Assembly: GCF_026013605.1 (NCBI RefSeq)
Contig: NZ_JAPDPJ010000006.1
Span: 1-64,000 of the forward strand
Source: Plebeiibacterium sediminum
GTDB lineage: Bacteria; Bacteroidota; Bacteroidia; Bacteroidales; Marinilabiliaceae
DNA length: 64,000 bases
Direction of reading: 5' to 3'
Shown here: positions 28,505 through 37,816 of the stretch, one piece after another
How positions within the stretch are numbered: position 1 is the stretch's first letter
Layout: each line of letters starts with the position of its first letter
Translations under genes and position numbers: made by a program
The notes under the pieces: generated by a model
Databases searched by the model: none
Told to the model about the DNA's origin: nothing
What the model saw: only the letters and a program-made list of their open reading frames with translations

Positions 28505-29785
28505 CTATTTTTTAATTTCCACACAATATATCTGGCTCATACCTTCGAAATTAGCTCTGAAAATGATACTTTTCCCATCTGGAGTAAAATGCACATTAGG
28601 TTCTAAATCATAATCATGGTGTTTCATATTAACCAACTTTTCACTCTTCAGCTTTTTCATTTCGTCATCCGGATAAAATAAATAAATCCAACGCCCATCT
28701 TTAGCTTTTGCCACTTGAGTTTCATTACCTCCATCGCCTGCAAATATCTTTTGATCTGGTGAAATATTAAAGTGAATCGACCACTCATCCCTTTCCATTT
28801 GATAAGCTACTTCTTTTCCTGAGTTCAGGCTGGTACCTGCTAAAAAGAAAGTTTCTCCACGAGGTTTCTGTAAATCAAACCAAACCGTTTGTCCATCAAC
28901 ACTAAAAAACTCATGTCCGGCAATTTCTCTATGCATGGTTCTTTCGTGCATAAGCATGGGTTCTTTTTCTCCCATCCTAATCGTCCAAATACGATTTACT
29001 TTATGCCAGGGGCCTTCGTGACAAAACATTAAAACTTCAGGATCTGTTGGTGAAAACTGAACATGATTTAACCATGCCGTATCACTATGAACAGGCTTCA
29101 GCTCCTTAGTTTCTGTATTCACAGTAAAAATAGTATGTGGTAATTTTGCTTCGTAAATCAATTGAAAAAACTCCGATTTTTTAGGGTGATACTTTAAAAT
29201 AGAATCTTTTTCAGGAACACTAAAAACGCCGGCTAATAAGGTTTCATCTGCATTTAATGTTGTAATTCCTGTGCGCCTTAATGAATCGGGAAAAACATAC
29301 AAGACTCTTGTTGATCCTTTATCCACATGAGTTGCATAAACTGTGTCTCTGCTTTGATACACGACTTCGCGATGTTTTTTAGCTACAATCTCACCATGTA
29401 TTGGTGCTGTATTATTGGTTAGCTTTTGAGATTCTAATGTTTGCAGGTTTAATACATACAACTGTCGCACTTGTTGCCCGCCATAATAATGATCTGATAC
29501 TCCTTCATTCTGATTTCCGTAATAAACCATTAAGGTTCCTTTTCCATCAGCTGTTGGCAAAAATGGATTATTATGAAAATAGAAACTGCGATTATCGCTA
29601 TTGTTACGGGTTAATTTAGTCAACTTATGACCTGTATCTTTATCGATCCATTGATCGGGCATGGGAGTTTGTCCCCCTGTTTCAATTATTGGTATGGTAT
29701 CTTTTGTTCTACAGCTTAATAGAAATAAGACTGAGACAATTAGAACAGTTAATAAGCCGAGGGATTTTGAACATAGATTTTTCAT
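28505..29785 (-). CDS. Oligogalacturonate lyase, PL22 family lipoprotein
   Basis: The signal ends in lipobox FLLSC (about residue 25). The rest matches PL22 seven-bladed propeller lyases: HVQFSPTDPEVLMFCHEGPWHKVNRIW, AGHEFFSVDGQTVWFDL and a C-terminal DLEPNVHFTPDGKSIIFRANFEG. These hold the His/Gln metal-binding residues known in the family. It cleaves short unsaturated galacturonides from pectin to 4-deoxy-5-keto-uronate by beta-elimination. Most PL22 enzymes are cytosolic; a lipoprotein signal would place this one in the periplasm or on the surface. No other pectin gene is near, so it is isolated from any pectin locus in this window. Confidence 0.85.
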   Translation of the reverse strand: MKNLCSKSLGLLTVLIVSVLFLLSCRTKDTIPIIETGGQTPMPDQWIDKDTGHKLTKLTRNNSDNRSFYFHNNPFLPTADGKGTLMVYYGNQNEGVSDHYYGGQQVRQLYVLNLQTLESQKLTNNTAPIHGEIVAKKHREVVYQSRDTVYATHVDKGSTRVLYVFPDSLRRTGITTLNADETLLAGVFSVPEKDSILKYHPKKSEFFQLIYEAKLPHTIFTVNTETKELKPVHSDTAWLNHVQFSPTDPEVLMFCHEGPWHKVNRIWTIRMGEKEPMLMHERTMHREIAGHEFFSVDGQTVWFDLQKPRGETFFLAGTSLNSGKEVAYQMERDEWSIHFNISPDQKIFAGDGGNETQVAKAKDGRWIYLFYPDDEMKKLKSEKLVNMKHHDYDLEPNVHFTPDGKSIIFRANFEGMSQIYCVEIKK

Positions 29786-29916
29786 AGATTATGTATTTTA
29801 TTTAACCTATTAAAATTAGCAAATGCTCAATATTTATGTATGTGTATTTGTATTATAACCTGTTGTTTCGTACGCACTTTACGGAATACAACAATCTATT
29901 TATTCTTTTACTCCAG

Positions 29917-30102
29917 TTAATTACGAATATGGTATTTATCAATAACCATCGCTCTTTTTTCATCATCCAAAGTTTTCATATAGTTTTTCCAACCGGGACA
30001 AAATTTAATATGCCATCGCCACAATCTTCCTAAAAATGACTTGGGATTATTATCATACTTGGCTCTCCAAGGACAGCTATCGCAATTATTTGATTCTATC
30101 AT
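29917..30102 (-). CDS. Small conserved-looking protein with CxxC and FCPGW motifs
   Basis: This 61-residue ORF starts MIESNNCDSCPWRAKYDNN and has FLGRLWRWHIKFCPGWKNYM in the middle. The three cysteines, the many aromatic and basic residues and the compact layout suggest a metal-binding or thiol-active small protein. I recall similar small Bacteroidota hypotheticals but cannot name a family. An opposing plus-strand ORF over the same bases looks like a shadow. It lies 123 bp after the MFS gene on the same strand. Confidence 0.6.
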   Translation of the reverse strand: MIESNNCDSCPWRAKYDNNPKSFLGRLWRWHIKFCPGWKNYMKTLDDEKRAMVIDKYHIRN

Positions 30103-30225
30103 AATTCACTTTGATTTAAAGATAAATCAAGTTATTACAAAAAATGTTTTTTCGCAAATCCCTACAATAGAAGCTATTATATATAAAACCCTGCCATTCT
30201 TAGTTTCTGAAATACATTAGTCTGA

Positions 30226-31410
30226 CTAAGACTTCATCAAAATCGGAGTTACCATAAGTTGTTCTTTTGATTTTTGTCGTCGCACCAAAATGGATACAAT
30301 AAATATGGCTATTACTAAATAACCCATTCCGATTATGGAAGAAAAGTTTACACCTACATTATTATCAATTGGTAAACCACCACTATACGATCCTAATGCA
30401 TTTCCAAGGTTAAATGCTATTTGAATCATGGCTGCTCCCATCATTTCACCACCACGTGAGTTTTGTAGTACCAACAACTGGTTTGGTGCACCTACCATAA
30501 ACAAACAGCTGGTACAAATGCACATCATTACAATGGCAAGAAAGGATATGGATGGTAAAAGAAAAAGAACAACCAGGGCCATTGCAGCTAAAGAATAAGC
30601 AAAACCAACAACCGAAGCACTACGAAAACGATCAGAAAGTTTACCTCCAATTATATTACCTAATACCATACTCACACCGCTTAACACCATAATCCATGTC
30701 ATATCAGCAGCTGTAAAACCTGACATACCTGTTAAAAATGGAGATACATAACAGTAAAAACAGAAGATACCGCAATTACCTAATCCTGTAGCCAGCAATA
30801 TCAACCAGGGATCCATCTTTTTAAGAAAGTTAAACTGACCTCGCAAACCATTGTTTGGAAGAGGTGCTATGGAAGGCATCCATTTTAAAAGGAAAAATAA
30901 ATTAACAGCTCCCCAAACTCCTGTTACGTAAAAAATTAAACGCCATGAAAAATGATTGCATATATATGCACCCAATGGAATACCTATTAAATTGGCAATA
31001 GTCATTCCTGAAACCATAAAAGCCAATGCACTTGAACTTTTTCCTTCATCCGCTAATTTTTCAGCAACAATTGATCCTACCCCGAAAAAGGCCCCATGAG
31101 GTAAACCGGAAATAAAACGCATACCCAGCATAAACCAGTAATTATGAGAAAATCCCGCCAGCGTATTGCCTAACGCATAAATTAATATCAATAAAAAGAG
31201 TACTTTTTTTAATGGAAATTTACGGGCACTTAATAGCATTACAGGAGCTCCAACACAAACACCCAAAGCATATGCTGAAATCAAATGACCTGCAGCAGGA
31301 ATACTTACATTCATCTCCTGAGCCACATAAGGCAATATGCTCATCATCACAAATTCAGCCATACCTAAGCCAAACGTTCCTAATGCCAATGGCACCAAAC
31401 TCTTCTTCAT
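30226..31410 (-). CDS. MFS transporter, AraJ/sugar-efflux type
   Basis: A 12-TM major facilitator of the DHA1 type, beginning LVPLALGTFGLGMAEFVMMSILP with conserved GMRFISGLPHGAFFGVGS and RLIFYVTGVWG. It resembles the AraJ/YdhP group that exports sugars or drugs; the substrate is unknown. The start at 31410 is chosen because a promoter (-7 box at 31435-31442) overlaps the alternative in-frame start at 31437. It is monocistronic. Confidence 0.9.
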   Translation of the reverse strand: MKKSLVPLALGTFGLGMAEFVMMSILPYVAQEMNVSIPAAGHLISAYALGVCVGAPVMLLSARKFPLKKVLFLLILIYALGNTLAGFSHNYWFMLGMRFISGLPHGAFFGVGSIVAEKLADEGKSSSALAFMVSGMTIANLIGIPLGAYICNHFSWRLIFYVTGVWGAVNLFFLLKWMPSIAPLPNNGLRGQFNFLKKMDPWLILLATGLGNCGIFCFYCYVSPFLTGMSGFTAADMTWIMVLSGVSMVLGNIIGGKLSDRFRSASVVGFAYSLAAMALVVLFLLPSISFLAIVMMCICTSCLFMVGAPNQLLVLQNSRGGEMMGAAMIQIAFNLGNALGSYSGGLPIDNNVGVNFSSIIGMGYLVIAIFIVSILVRRQKSKEQLMVTPILMKS

Positions 31411-31434
31411 ACTATTACTTTTAACTTTCAGCAG

Positions 31435-31465
31435 CAAAAGTAATTAGGAGATATCTGGTGTACAA
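31435..31465 (-). promoter_or_regulatory. Promoter of the MFS transporter gene
   Basis: On the minus strand, the -7 box TACTTTTG (31435-31442, TAnnTTTG) and -33 TTG (31463-31465) are 20 bp apart, the consensus distance. Transcription should start near 31428, after the longer candidate start codon at 31437, which decides the start at 31410. Confidence 0.65.
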
Positions 31466-31613
31466 TGAGTAGTGTGTTAATTAAAGCTAAATAAAAGCCT
31501 TATATAATAGGAGTTGCAGTATTTTGATTTACCTATTATAAAGAATTAAATAAGTAAAAGGCAGTTTTCGAGGTAGTGATTATTTGGTATGTATTTTAAT
31601 ATACAAAATTTCT

Positions 31614-32390
31614 TTATTCAAGGTTCAATTCAGCCAGCTTCTTTTCAAAGGCTTTTTTTGCATCGCTATAACCTTTTTTCATTAAATCCTGAACTTGATC
31701 CATATCGGCCATATTGTAACCAGCCAGGTTAGGTTCAATAAGCATATGTGCGTATTCAGTTTGGTGCTTTACAGAATGTTTCATGATAAAATGGAAACTA
31801 TTTAGCAATACATCAATAATATTATCGGGCTTTTTATAGGAATGTTTTGCATTTAAATCAACCCCAATTACAAAATCAGCGCCCATATTTTTAACCGTAT
31901 TTATAGGTACATTTTCAACAATTCCGCCATCAACAAGCATGTTACCATTGATTTCAACAGGTTTAAATATACCGGGAATACAAGTACTAGCCATTGCAGC
32001 TTCTGCTACTGATCCTTTATCTAAAATTACTTTTTCTCCGGTTTCAATATTTGTAGCAATCATTGCCAATGGAATATCAGCATCTTCAATGTTTTTATCT
32101 CCAATATGTTTAATAATAAGATTGCCTAGTTTTTCATTGGAAAGCAAACCATACTTTGAAAGTGTAACTCTGGTAATATCCATCCACTTTAATTCTGAAG
32201 CAATCTGTTCAATCTCGTCCCACGTTTTACCAAATGCAACAAAGGCTGCAACAAAAGCACCGATACTGGTTCCTGTTATATATTTTACCTTAATATCAAA
32301 TTCCTCCATTGCTCTTAGCACGCCAACATGAGCTGCACCCAGTACAGCTCCACCTCCTAATGCTAAACCTATATTTGTATGATTTTTCAT
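31614..32390 (-). CDS. Patatin-like phospholipase (RssA type)
   Basis: The N-terminal GLALGGGAVLGAAHVGVL forms the oxyanion loop. The nucleophile S42 is in GTSIG, and the catalytic Asp is in the VDGGIVENVP motif, giving the Ser-Asp dyad of patatins. The length (258 aa) fits short bacterial RssA/YchK proteins. It has no signal peptide, so it is cytosolic or peripheral at the inner membrane and would act on phospholipids or lysophospholipids. The upstream hypothetical genes (32424 onward) end 33 bp before its start, so they may be co-transcribed. Confidence 0.92.
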   Translation of the reverse strand: MKNHTNIGLALGGGAVLGAAHVGVLRAMEEFDIKVKYITGTSIGAFVAAFVAFGKTWDEIEQIASELKWMDITRVTLSKYGLLSNEKLGNLIIKHIGDKNIEDADIPLAMIATNIETGEKVILDKGSVAEAAMASTCIPGIFKPVEINGNMLVDGGIVENVPINTVKNMGADFVIGVDLNAKHSYKKPDNIIDVLLNSFHFIMKHSVKHQTEYAHMLIEPNLAGYNMADMDQVQDLMKKGYSDAKKAFEKKLAELNLE

Positions 32391-32423
32391 GTGTTAAAAT
32401 TTTGTTATTTGTAGTTTCTGAAA

Positions 32424-32924
32424 TTAATCATATAAAAACTTAATAAATTTATCATCTTCAAAATAATACGACCAACTCAAGCTTTCGTCCAACAAGTCAA
32501 TTGTAACACCCTCTTTTGATACATTAATTTCATCAACAATTGATTCCCACACTCCTTTGGGCTCAATATGAACAACGATCTGAATCATTTCATTTTGACT
32601 TGCCAATTTATCAATCAATATTACTTTATAACTGTTCTCGTTTTTTAAAAAGGAGTATAAGTATAGTTGCTTAACTGAGTCAGTAAGCAGAATTGCATAA
32701 TCTTTATTATTATCTCCATTAAAATCACCAGAACAGTAGTATGGTAATTGTCCCTCTTCTTCCATAAAATCATTCCAATAAGCAACATATTCATCTATTG
32801 AAACCTTTGAAAGTTGGGGTAGTTTTTCTTCTATGAAATGAATTATGTGATCAGGAATATTTTGAGAAAATATATTATTGCCAATAAAAAATAATATGAA
32901 AATGAAGGTTATTCTAAATCGCAT
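32424..32924 (-). CDS. Secreted hypothetical protein with an FG-GAP-like motif
   Basis: A signal peptide covers residues 1-20 (FIFILFFIGNNIFSQ). In the middle, YYCSGDFNGDNNKDYAIL looks like a DxDxDGxxD calcium-loop or FG-GAP element. The rest is unassigned. It starts 9 bp after the stop of the hypothetical lipoprotein gene at 32934-34034 and is probably co-transcribed with it. Confidence 0.7.
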   Translation of the reverse strand: MRFRITFIFILFFIGNNIFSQNIPDHIIHFIEEKLPQLSKVSIDEYVAYWNDFMEEEGQLPYYCSGDFNGDNNKDYAILLTDSVKQLYLYSFLKNENSYKVILIDKLASQNEMIQIVVHIEPKGVWESIVDEINVSKEGVTIDLLDESLSWSYYFEDDKFIKFLYD

Positions 32925-32933
32925 AAAAAATAG

Positions 32934-34034
32934 TTAATATAAATGTTTGTCATGTAATTCCATAAGCTTAGTCTTATCTATTTCATGAATTTTCATTGGA
33001 TATTTATTTATCGTAATCATTCTATCATCATGATCCAAATCTGAATAGTCATCCACATTATAACTTTCAAATGCATATTCATTTCTTAGCTCATAATAAG
33101 CACTTTGTATTTGATATAAAGTAGTAATATAAGTTTCATACATAAGGTTATCATCACAATACAATCTTATTACTTCATTTTCTAATTTTTCTAATCGCCT
33201 TTTAACATCATTTTTAAAGTTTTGAATATCCACTTCAGTGCCATTTACAAGTATTTTCTTAGGATAAATTTCAACAACAATATTTGTGATATTTAATTTA
33301 AGTATACTATCTGGAATTCGAGAAGGAACGGGAACTCCAGGTAAATCAACTGGCGGTAACAAAAAGTTAACAAAACTTATTGAATCTTTTGTGTTGTAGG
33401 CTGCATAACCAACCGAATTCATTTGAGCCTTTTGTAATTCTCTTTTTATTTGATTGAGAGTTCCTAATGGCAAATCCTTATCAATAAACAAACGTGATTT
33501 TGTTTGCTTTAAATTATTTAGAGACTGATAAGAAGTATCTGATATTTCATGAGGATTTCCGTTAATATAGAATCTCAACTCCTTGTTTTTATAATCTGCG
33601 TACAACGAATTCTGATAAGTGCCTATATATTTTTGGCTTATATTAAGGTGTGGTAATTGAATGGATGTTTTCTTTTTTGAATTGAAATAATCCAAACAAT
33701 CAGAATATATATTTCTTTCGTAGGTGATTGATGGATTAAGACTATCTATATCATAAAAGGATAATTTTCCATCGACAATTTTATATATACTCTTATTTAT
33801 TTTATTAATCCCATTATTGTAAATAGTATCCTTATTGAGATGATATAGTCTTTCTCCAGGCCAATTATCGTCTGCAAAATGATATGAATATTCACCAATA
33901 TCTAAGGTCACATAATTCGTATAATTATCTGCTTCAATCCATTTTCCAATAATCTGATTATTGTCCTTACTACATGAATAGAAACTTGCTATAATAATTA
34001 GCAAAAAGAGTTGATTTATTTTGGAGATACCCAT
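32934..34034 (-). CDS. Hypothetical lipoprotein
   Basis: The 366-residue product has a lipoprotein signal with lipobox SFYSC near residue 21, then GKWIEADN, which recalls lipocalin-like openings in Bacteroidota lipoproteins. A central segment (NGTEVDIQNFKNDVKRRLEKL) resembles a biopolymer-transport ExbD-like periplasmic piece, only weakly. The C-terminal part is helical. I recognise no family with confidence. It overlaps nothing and is linked by 9 bp to the next secreted hypothetical gene. A -7-like box CAAATATA reads on the plus strand at 34090-34097 without a good -33. Confidence 0.72.
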   Translation of the reverse strand: MGISKINQLFLLIIIASFYSCSKDNNQIIGKWIEADNYTNYVTLDIGEYSYHFADDNWPGERLYHLNKDTIYNNGINKINKSIYKIVDGKLSFYDIDSLNPSITYERNIYSDCLDYFNSKKKTSIQLPHLNISQKYIGTYQNSLYADYKNKELRFYINGNPHEISDTSYQSLNNLKQTKSRLFIDKDLPLGTLNQIKRELQKAQMNSVGYAAYNTKDSISFVNFLLPPVDLPGVPVPSRIPDSILKLNITNIVVEIYPKKILVNGTEVDIQNFKNDVKRRLEKLENEVIRLYCDDNLMYETYITTLYQIQSAYYELRNEYAFESYNVDDYSDLDHDDRMITINKYPMKIHEIDKTKLMELHDKHLY

Positions 34035-34123
34035 ATTTCAGGATTTGTTTAAAAGAGGTTACTTTTTTTGAACCATATGTTTTGATTCTCAAATATAATT
34101 AAATGCAAAACAAAACACTAATA

Positions 34124-34159
34124 AATAAAAAATCCCCTTTACGTTAATTGCAAAGGGGA
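34124..34159 (-). terminator. Terminator of the aldo/keto reductase gene
   Basis: An 8-bp stem TCCCCTTT / AAAGGGGA (34133-34140, 34152-34159) with an 11-nt loop is followed on the minus strand by a T-rich run (34120-34132). It lies about 25 bp past the stop codon. Confidence 0.8.
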
Positions 34160-34184
34160 CTCTCTTTATAAAATTCGGCATCTT

Positions 34185-35132
34185 TTACTTGCTTGCTTTA
34201 TCCAGCAAATCAAGATCTTCCTGATCCAATTTCATTTTTGGTGCGGCAAAAAGTGTTTCTAACTGCGATGTGGTTGTGGCACTAACAATTGGAGCCCCAA
34301 TATGCGGTTGAGCAATTAACCATGCTAAGGCCACGGAGGCAGGCTTTGAATTGTACTTAGCAGAAACGGTATCTAATGCATTTATAACTGCAAGTCCCTT
34401 TTCGTTTAAATATTTACGAACACCTTCGCCCCTGACACTTTTACTTAAATCTTCTTCTGAGCGGTATTTACCTGTTAAAAAACCTGCAGCCAACGACCAA
34501 TAAGGGAATACCGTTAAATTGTACTTTTCAACAATTGGCAAATATTCCGTTTCGTATTTGGCTCTTTCTAACAAATTGTAGTGAGGTTGTAAAGCCACAT
34601 ATTTAGGAAATCCGTTTTTCTTTGAAACCTCAAAAGATTCAATTAATCTTTGTGGAGAAATATTTGATGCAGCAATATAACGAACCTTACCTGCTTTAAC
34701 AATCTCATCATAGGCTGCCAGGGTTTCTTCAAGTGGTGTTTTTTCATCATCGAAATGGGTGTAATACAAATCGATATAATCGGTTTGCAAACGTTGTAAT
34801 GATTCATCAACCGATTTAAGGATATGTTTCCTGCTCACATCAAAGCTATGCTCTTTGGTTTCAGAACCTACTTTTGTGGCAATTACCAAATCTTTACGGT
34901 TTTTTCTTTGTTTCATCCAATTACCAAGAATGGTTTCCGAAGTTCCGCCTTTTCCATTTACCCACCATGGATAGGTGTCGGCTGTATCGATAAAATTTAA
35001 ACCTTCGGCGACAAAAGCATCTAAAATTTCAAATGATTTTGCTTCATCCAATGTCCACCCGAAAACATTCCCTCCAAAATTTATTCTACTGACTTCCAGA
35101 TCAGTATTACTTATTTTTATTCTATCACTCAT
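34185..35132 (-). CDS. Aldo/keto reductase
   Basis: An NADPH-dependent TIM-barrel reductase of 315 residues. The catalytic tetrad is visible as D49 and Y54 (FIDTADTY), K87 (IATKVG) and H126 (YYTHFDD). The cofactor segment AASNIS and the C-terminal APIVSATTTSQLE are typical. It is closest to the YajO/Tas-like AKR group that takes aldehydes and ketones; the substrate cannot be told. It is a single gene with its own terminator. The 519 bp upstream hold degenerate repeats rather than a gene. Confidence 0.93.
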   Translation of the reverse strand: MSDRIKISNTDLEVSRINFGGNVFGWTLDEAKSFEILDAFVAEGLNFIDTADTYPWWVNGKGGTSETILGNWMKQRKNRKDLVIATKVGSETKEHSFDVSRKHILKSVDESLQRLQTDYIDLYYTHFDDEKTPLEETLAAYDEIVKAGKVRYIAASNISPQRLIESFEVSKKNGFPKYVALQPHYNLLERAKYETEYLPIVEKYNLTVFPYWSLAAGFLTGKYRSEEDLSKSVRGEGVRKYLNEKGLAVINALDTVSAKYNSKPASVALAWLIAQPHIGAPIVSATTTSQLETLFAAPKMKLDQEDLDLLDKASK

Positions 35133-35340
35133 AATGAAAATATTTTATATGTTGATTGACTTTAAAATCATTGAACAGAAATATTAAAACGTAATTCTGT
35201 TGATATTAAACCAATTCATATCACGCTTGTTCAAAAATTTAAAACAAGCTTATTTCATTTGGAATAGCAATTCTATTCATTCGTATAGGACCGGTAATAA
35301 TTAAAGTATAGCGGGATAGTGTATTTCTATTGAAATATTA

Positions 35341-35379
35341 TTTAAAACCACCTTCCTCTCATGTTTGGGAGACTTCGAC
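35341..35379. repeat. Degenerate copy 1 of an intergenic repeat
   Basis: It begins TTTAAAACCACCTTCCTCTC and resembles the starts of the copies at 35571 and 36345, with more changes. It lies in the 519-bp gap upstream of the aldo/keto reductase. In the same gap, 35502-35545 reads as a fragment of the AACCGCAAAGAACGC-type repeat common near Bacteroidota mobile genes. No real gene is seen in the gap. Confidence 0.6.
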
Positions 35380-35570
35380 AGTTTGCTAAAATGCTATCTT
35401 TAATCGAGAGATGAATTTCTGCTACAAAATTCCCCAACATCAAAAAAAGGTTGGATGTCAAATATGAGGCAAAAGGTTATGACTTCTAGCTCTGATCTTG
35501 TTAACCGCAAAGAACGCCAAGAAGGCGCTAAGTACACTAAGGAATATTATGAATTAGAGGTAAAAACCAC

Positions 35571-35625
35571 CTCCCCCTCATACTTCGGGTATTCCTCCCT
35601 GGCAAGAATGAGATTTGATTTACAG
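35571..35625. repeat. Copy 2 of the intergenic repeat, downstream of the lipoprotein gene
   Basis: It shares AAAACCACCTCCCCCTCAT at its start, CTTCGGG and CTCC in the middle, and TTGATTTACAG at its end with copy 3. It lies 26 bp from the 3' end of the 35652-36302 gene. Confidence 0.75.
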
Positions 35626-35651
35626 TACATTATGTGCAACATTCAAACTTC

Positions 35652-36302
35652 CTATTCAAAATCTATATTATCAATTGAATTAAAAAAGTTTGATTTATCA
35701 AACAGAACCATTGTACACAATTGATCTAGTTCTTTTGATAAGGATTCTGATTTATGACATTCTAATTTCATTATATTTTCCCAATATAAAGATCGAATCA
35801 AAATAACTCCAAACTCCGGTGTCCAGAAATAGGCTTCTCCTGCATCCATCATTTGGGGTGCATTATAAAATTTATATACAGTATAATTTTTAGATCCATT
35901 TATATAAACTCTCCTTTGCGCAAACAAAAATGATTTACTCACATCTTTTGTAAAGTATATATCTGAATTATTGAGATGCCCTTGATCAAATTTAAACTTA
36001 ATGGTATCTGTTTTCTTCTCTACATAATTATTCCAATTTCTGATATATTTTAAATGATACACTGAAGTATCTGTTATTTCCTGAATAAACGAAACTGGAA
36101 TTTCATACAAATCATATTCATTAGTATTGGATGTTTTATAATAAGTATAACTATAATCTGACGACATTATTTTTGGCGACGATGTGGATTCTTTTTGAAA
36201 GTTATTGCATGAAACAGTTAAATAAAGACAGAGACACATAATCAGCTGCAGCACTCTTGTTTGTGTTTTAATGCTTGGCTTTAATATTGGGCTGGTATTC
36301 AT
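35652..36302 (-). CDS. Hypothetical lipoprotein flanked by direct repeats
   Basis: The 216-residue product has a signal peptide with lipobox LTVSC near residue 32; the start may be a later Met (about residue 22). After the cysteine it is polar, with repeated Tyr and Asn and no recognised domain. It is a single gene. Near-identical 55-65 bp sequences in direct orientation lie 26 bp from its 3' end and 42 bp from its 5' end. Similar secreted proteins of unknown role fill the region to 41 kb. Confidence 0.65.
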   Translation of the reverse strand: MNTSPILKPSIKTQTRVLQLIMCLCLYLTVSCNNFQKESTSSPKIMSSDYSYTYYKTSNTNEYDLYEIPVSFIQEITDTSVYHLKYIRNWNNYVEKKTDTIKFKFDQGHLNNSDIYFTKDVSKSFLFAQRRVYINGSKNYTVYKFYNAPQMMDAGEAYFWTPEFGVILIRSLYWENIMKLECHKSESLSKELDQLCTMVLFDKSNFFNSIDNIDFE

Positions 36303-36344
36303 AGTTATTGCAATATTGCTAAAATATATTTTATGCGAATAGTA

Positions 36345-36410
36345 TTTAAAACCACCTCCCCCTCATGCTTCGGGGACTCCTCCTTGGTAAGGAGGAGAGT
36401 TGATTTACAG
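36345..36410. repeat. Copy 3 of the intergenic repeat, upstream of the lipoprotein gene
   Basis: This is the best-kept copy. It contains the hairpin CTCCTCCTTGGTAAGGAGGAG (GC-rich, stem of about 8 bp) and ends in TTGATTTACAG. It is in the same orientation as copy 2. Confidence 0.75.
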
Positions 36411-36463
36411 CACGCTAAAGTCTTAAACTGGGAAAAGGATTTTTTCAAATCCTTTATAATCCA

Positions 36464-37816
36464 TTACACAACACTAACTCTGATCTTCTTTTTTTTGAGT
36501 TTTGTATTGTTTGTTTTTGCTATTAATTGTTCTGCAACTTCGGCATGTACACTCACATAAGTACAATTTTGTTTGAGTTCAATCACTCCCAACTGATCCT
36601 TATGTATTTGACCTTGTTTCATAAACAAACCAGCTACATCACCTTTTGAAATTTTGTCTTGTCGGCCGCCGGAAATATATAAGGTTTTCCATTGTACAGG
36701 CAATGCAATATCTGATTTTGGCAATTCTTCCACATTCATTTTTTCAGGGTCTATCTCCTGAATAAATTCTGGCGGCTCTTCATCTTTCCATTGCAAAATA
36801 TAAGCAATACCATCACGATTCATACGAGCTGTTCGACCGTTTCTGTGAGTAAATTCTTTTTTATGTAGTGGGAGGTTATAATGAATAATAAACTTTATTT
36901 CAGGAATATCCAGTCCGCGGGCTGCCAAATCGGTTGCCAAAAGAAGCTGAATAGTACCATTTCTGAATTTAACAAGAGAACGCTCACGATCTGTTTGTTC
37001 CATTCCTCCATGAAAACACTCATGCGAAATATGGTTTTCAGTTAAAAAATCACTTACCCTTTGCAAGGCATCCTTAAAATTGAAAAACACAATACCCGGT
37101 TGAGGACCAACAAATTCAAGTGTTTTTTGTAAAGCACTTAATTTATCTTTTTCTTCAGAAAGCAGTGTTTTTATAGTCAATTGAGAGGTTGCTTCTTTCA
37201 GGTAATTAATAAAAACAGGCTTTTTTAATCCAACAAATCCAGGGATTTTAGCATCGCTGGTAGCTGAAGTTAAAATCCTTTGCTTTACATTGGGAAGCTG
37301 ATCAACAATCTCTATCATTTCGTTTTCAAAGCCTACTTCAAGCGACTTGTCAAACTCATCCAACACAAGGGTTTTAATATGATCCAAAGAAATTTCATCT
37401 CTTCTTATTCTATCCGCTATTCTACCGGGTGTTCCGATAAGTATGGCAGGACGGTGTTTTATATCAATACGATCAAGTGCGCCTGCCCTGCCGCCATACA
37501 GTGCATTTACCTTAAAACCCGATCCCATATTACGTGCCACCTGCTCAATTTGCTGCGCCAATTCGCGAGCCGGAACAAGAATTAAAATCTGAATCTCGGC
37601 ACAGTTCTTATCCAATCGTTCGATTAAAGGCAATAGAAAAGCCAGTGTTTTACCTGTTCCGGTAGGTGAAAGTAATACCACATCCGACTTGGATTGAACA
37701 GTTGAAAACATCTCCTCCTGCATCGGATTTAATGATTCAATTTCAAATTTAGTAAGGATTGAGCTTATTAGCTTATCGTCAGAAATCTCTTTGGGATCGT
37801 TTATATTTTTAGACAT
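36464..37816 (-). CDS. DEAD-box RNA helicase with DbpA-type C-terminal RNA-binding domain
   Basis: All core motifs are present: the Q motif (Q33), motif I at residues 51-57 (PTGTGKT), PARELA, TPGR, motif II at 153-156 as DEFD instead of DEAD, SAT, and HRNGRTAR. The C-terminal about 75 residues (WKTLYISGGRQDKISKGDV ... KIRVSVV) match the DbpA RNA-binding domain that targets 23S rRNA hairpin 92. It probably acts in 50S ribosome assembly. It has a single-gene unit, with a repeat-bearing gap on each side. Confidence 0.93.
   Translation of the reverse strand: MSKNINDPKEISDDKLISSILTKFEIESLNPMQEEMFSTVQSKSDVVLLSPTGTGKTLAFLLPLIERLDKNCAEIQILILVPARELAQQIEQVARNMGSGFKVNALYGGRAGALDRIDIKHRPAILIGTPGRIADRIRRDEISLDHIKTLVLDEFDKSLEVGFENEMIEIVDQLPNVKQRILTSATSDAKIPGFVGLKKPVFINYLKEATSQLTIKTLLSEEKDKLSALQKTLEFVGPQPGIVFFNFKDALQRVSDFLTENHISHECFHGGMEQTDRERSLVKFRNGTIQLLLATDLAARGLDIPEIKFIIHYNLPLHKKEFTHRNGRTARMNRDGIAYILQWKDEEPPEFIQEIDPEKMNVEELPKSDIALPVQWKTLYISGGRQDKISKGDVAGLFMKQGQIHKDQLGVIELKQNCTYVSVHAEVAEQLIAKTNNTKLKKKKIRVSVV

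Noticed and set aside
35455-35724. Plus-strand ORF of 89 codons
   Set aside because: It runs through degenerate repeats and into the 3' end of the minus-strand lipoprotein gene; codon use and content look like repeat read-through, not a gene.
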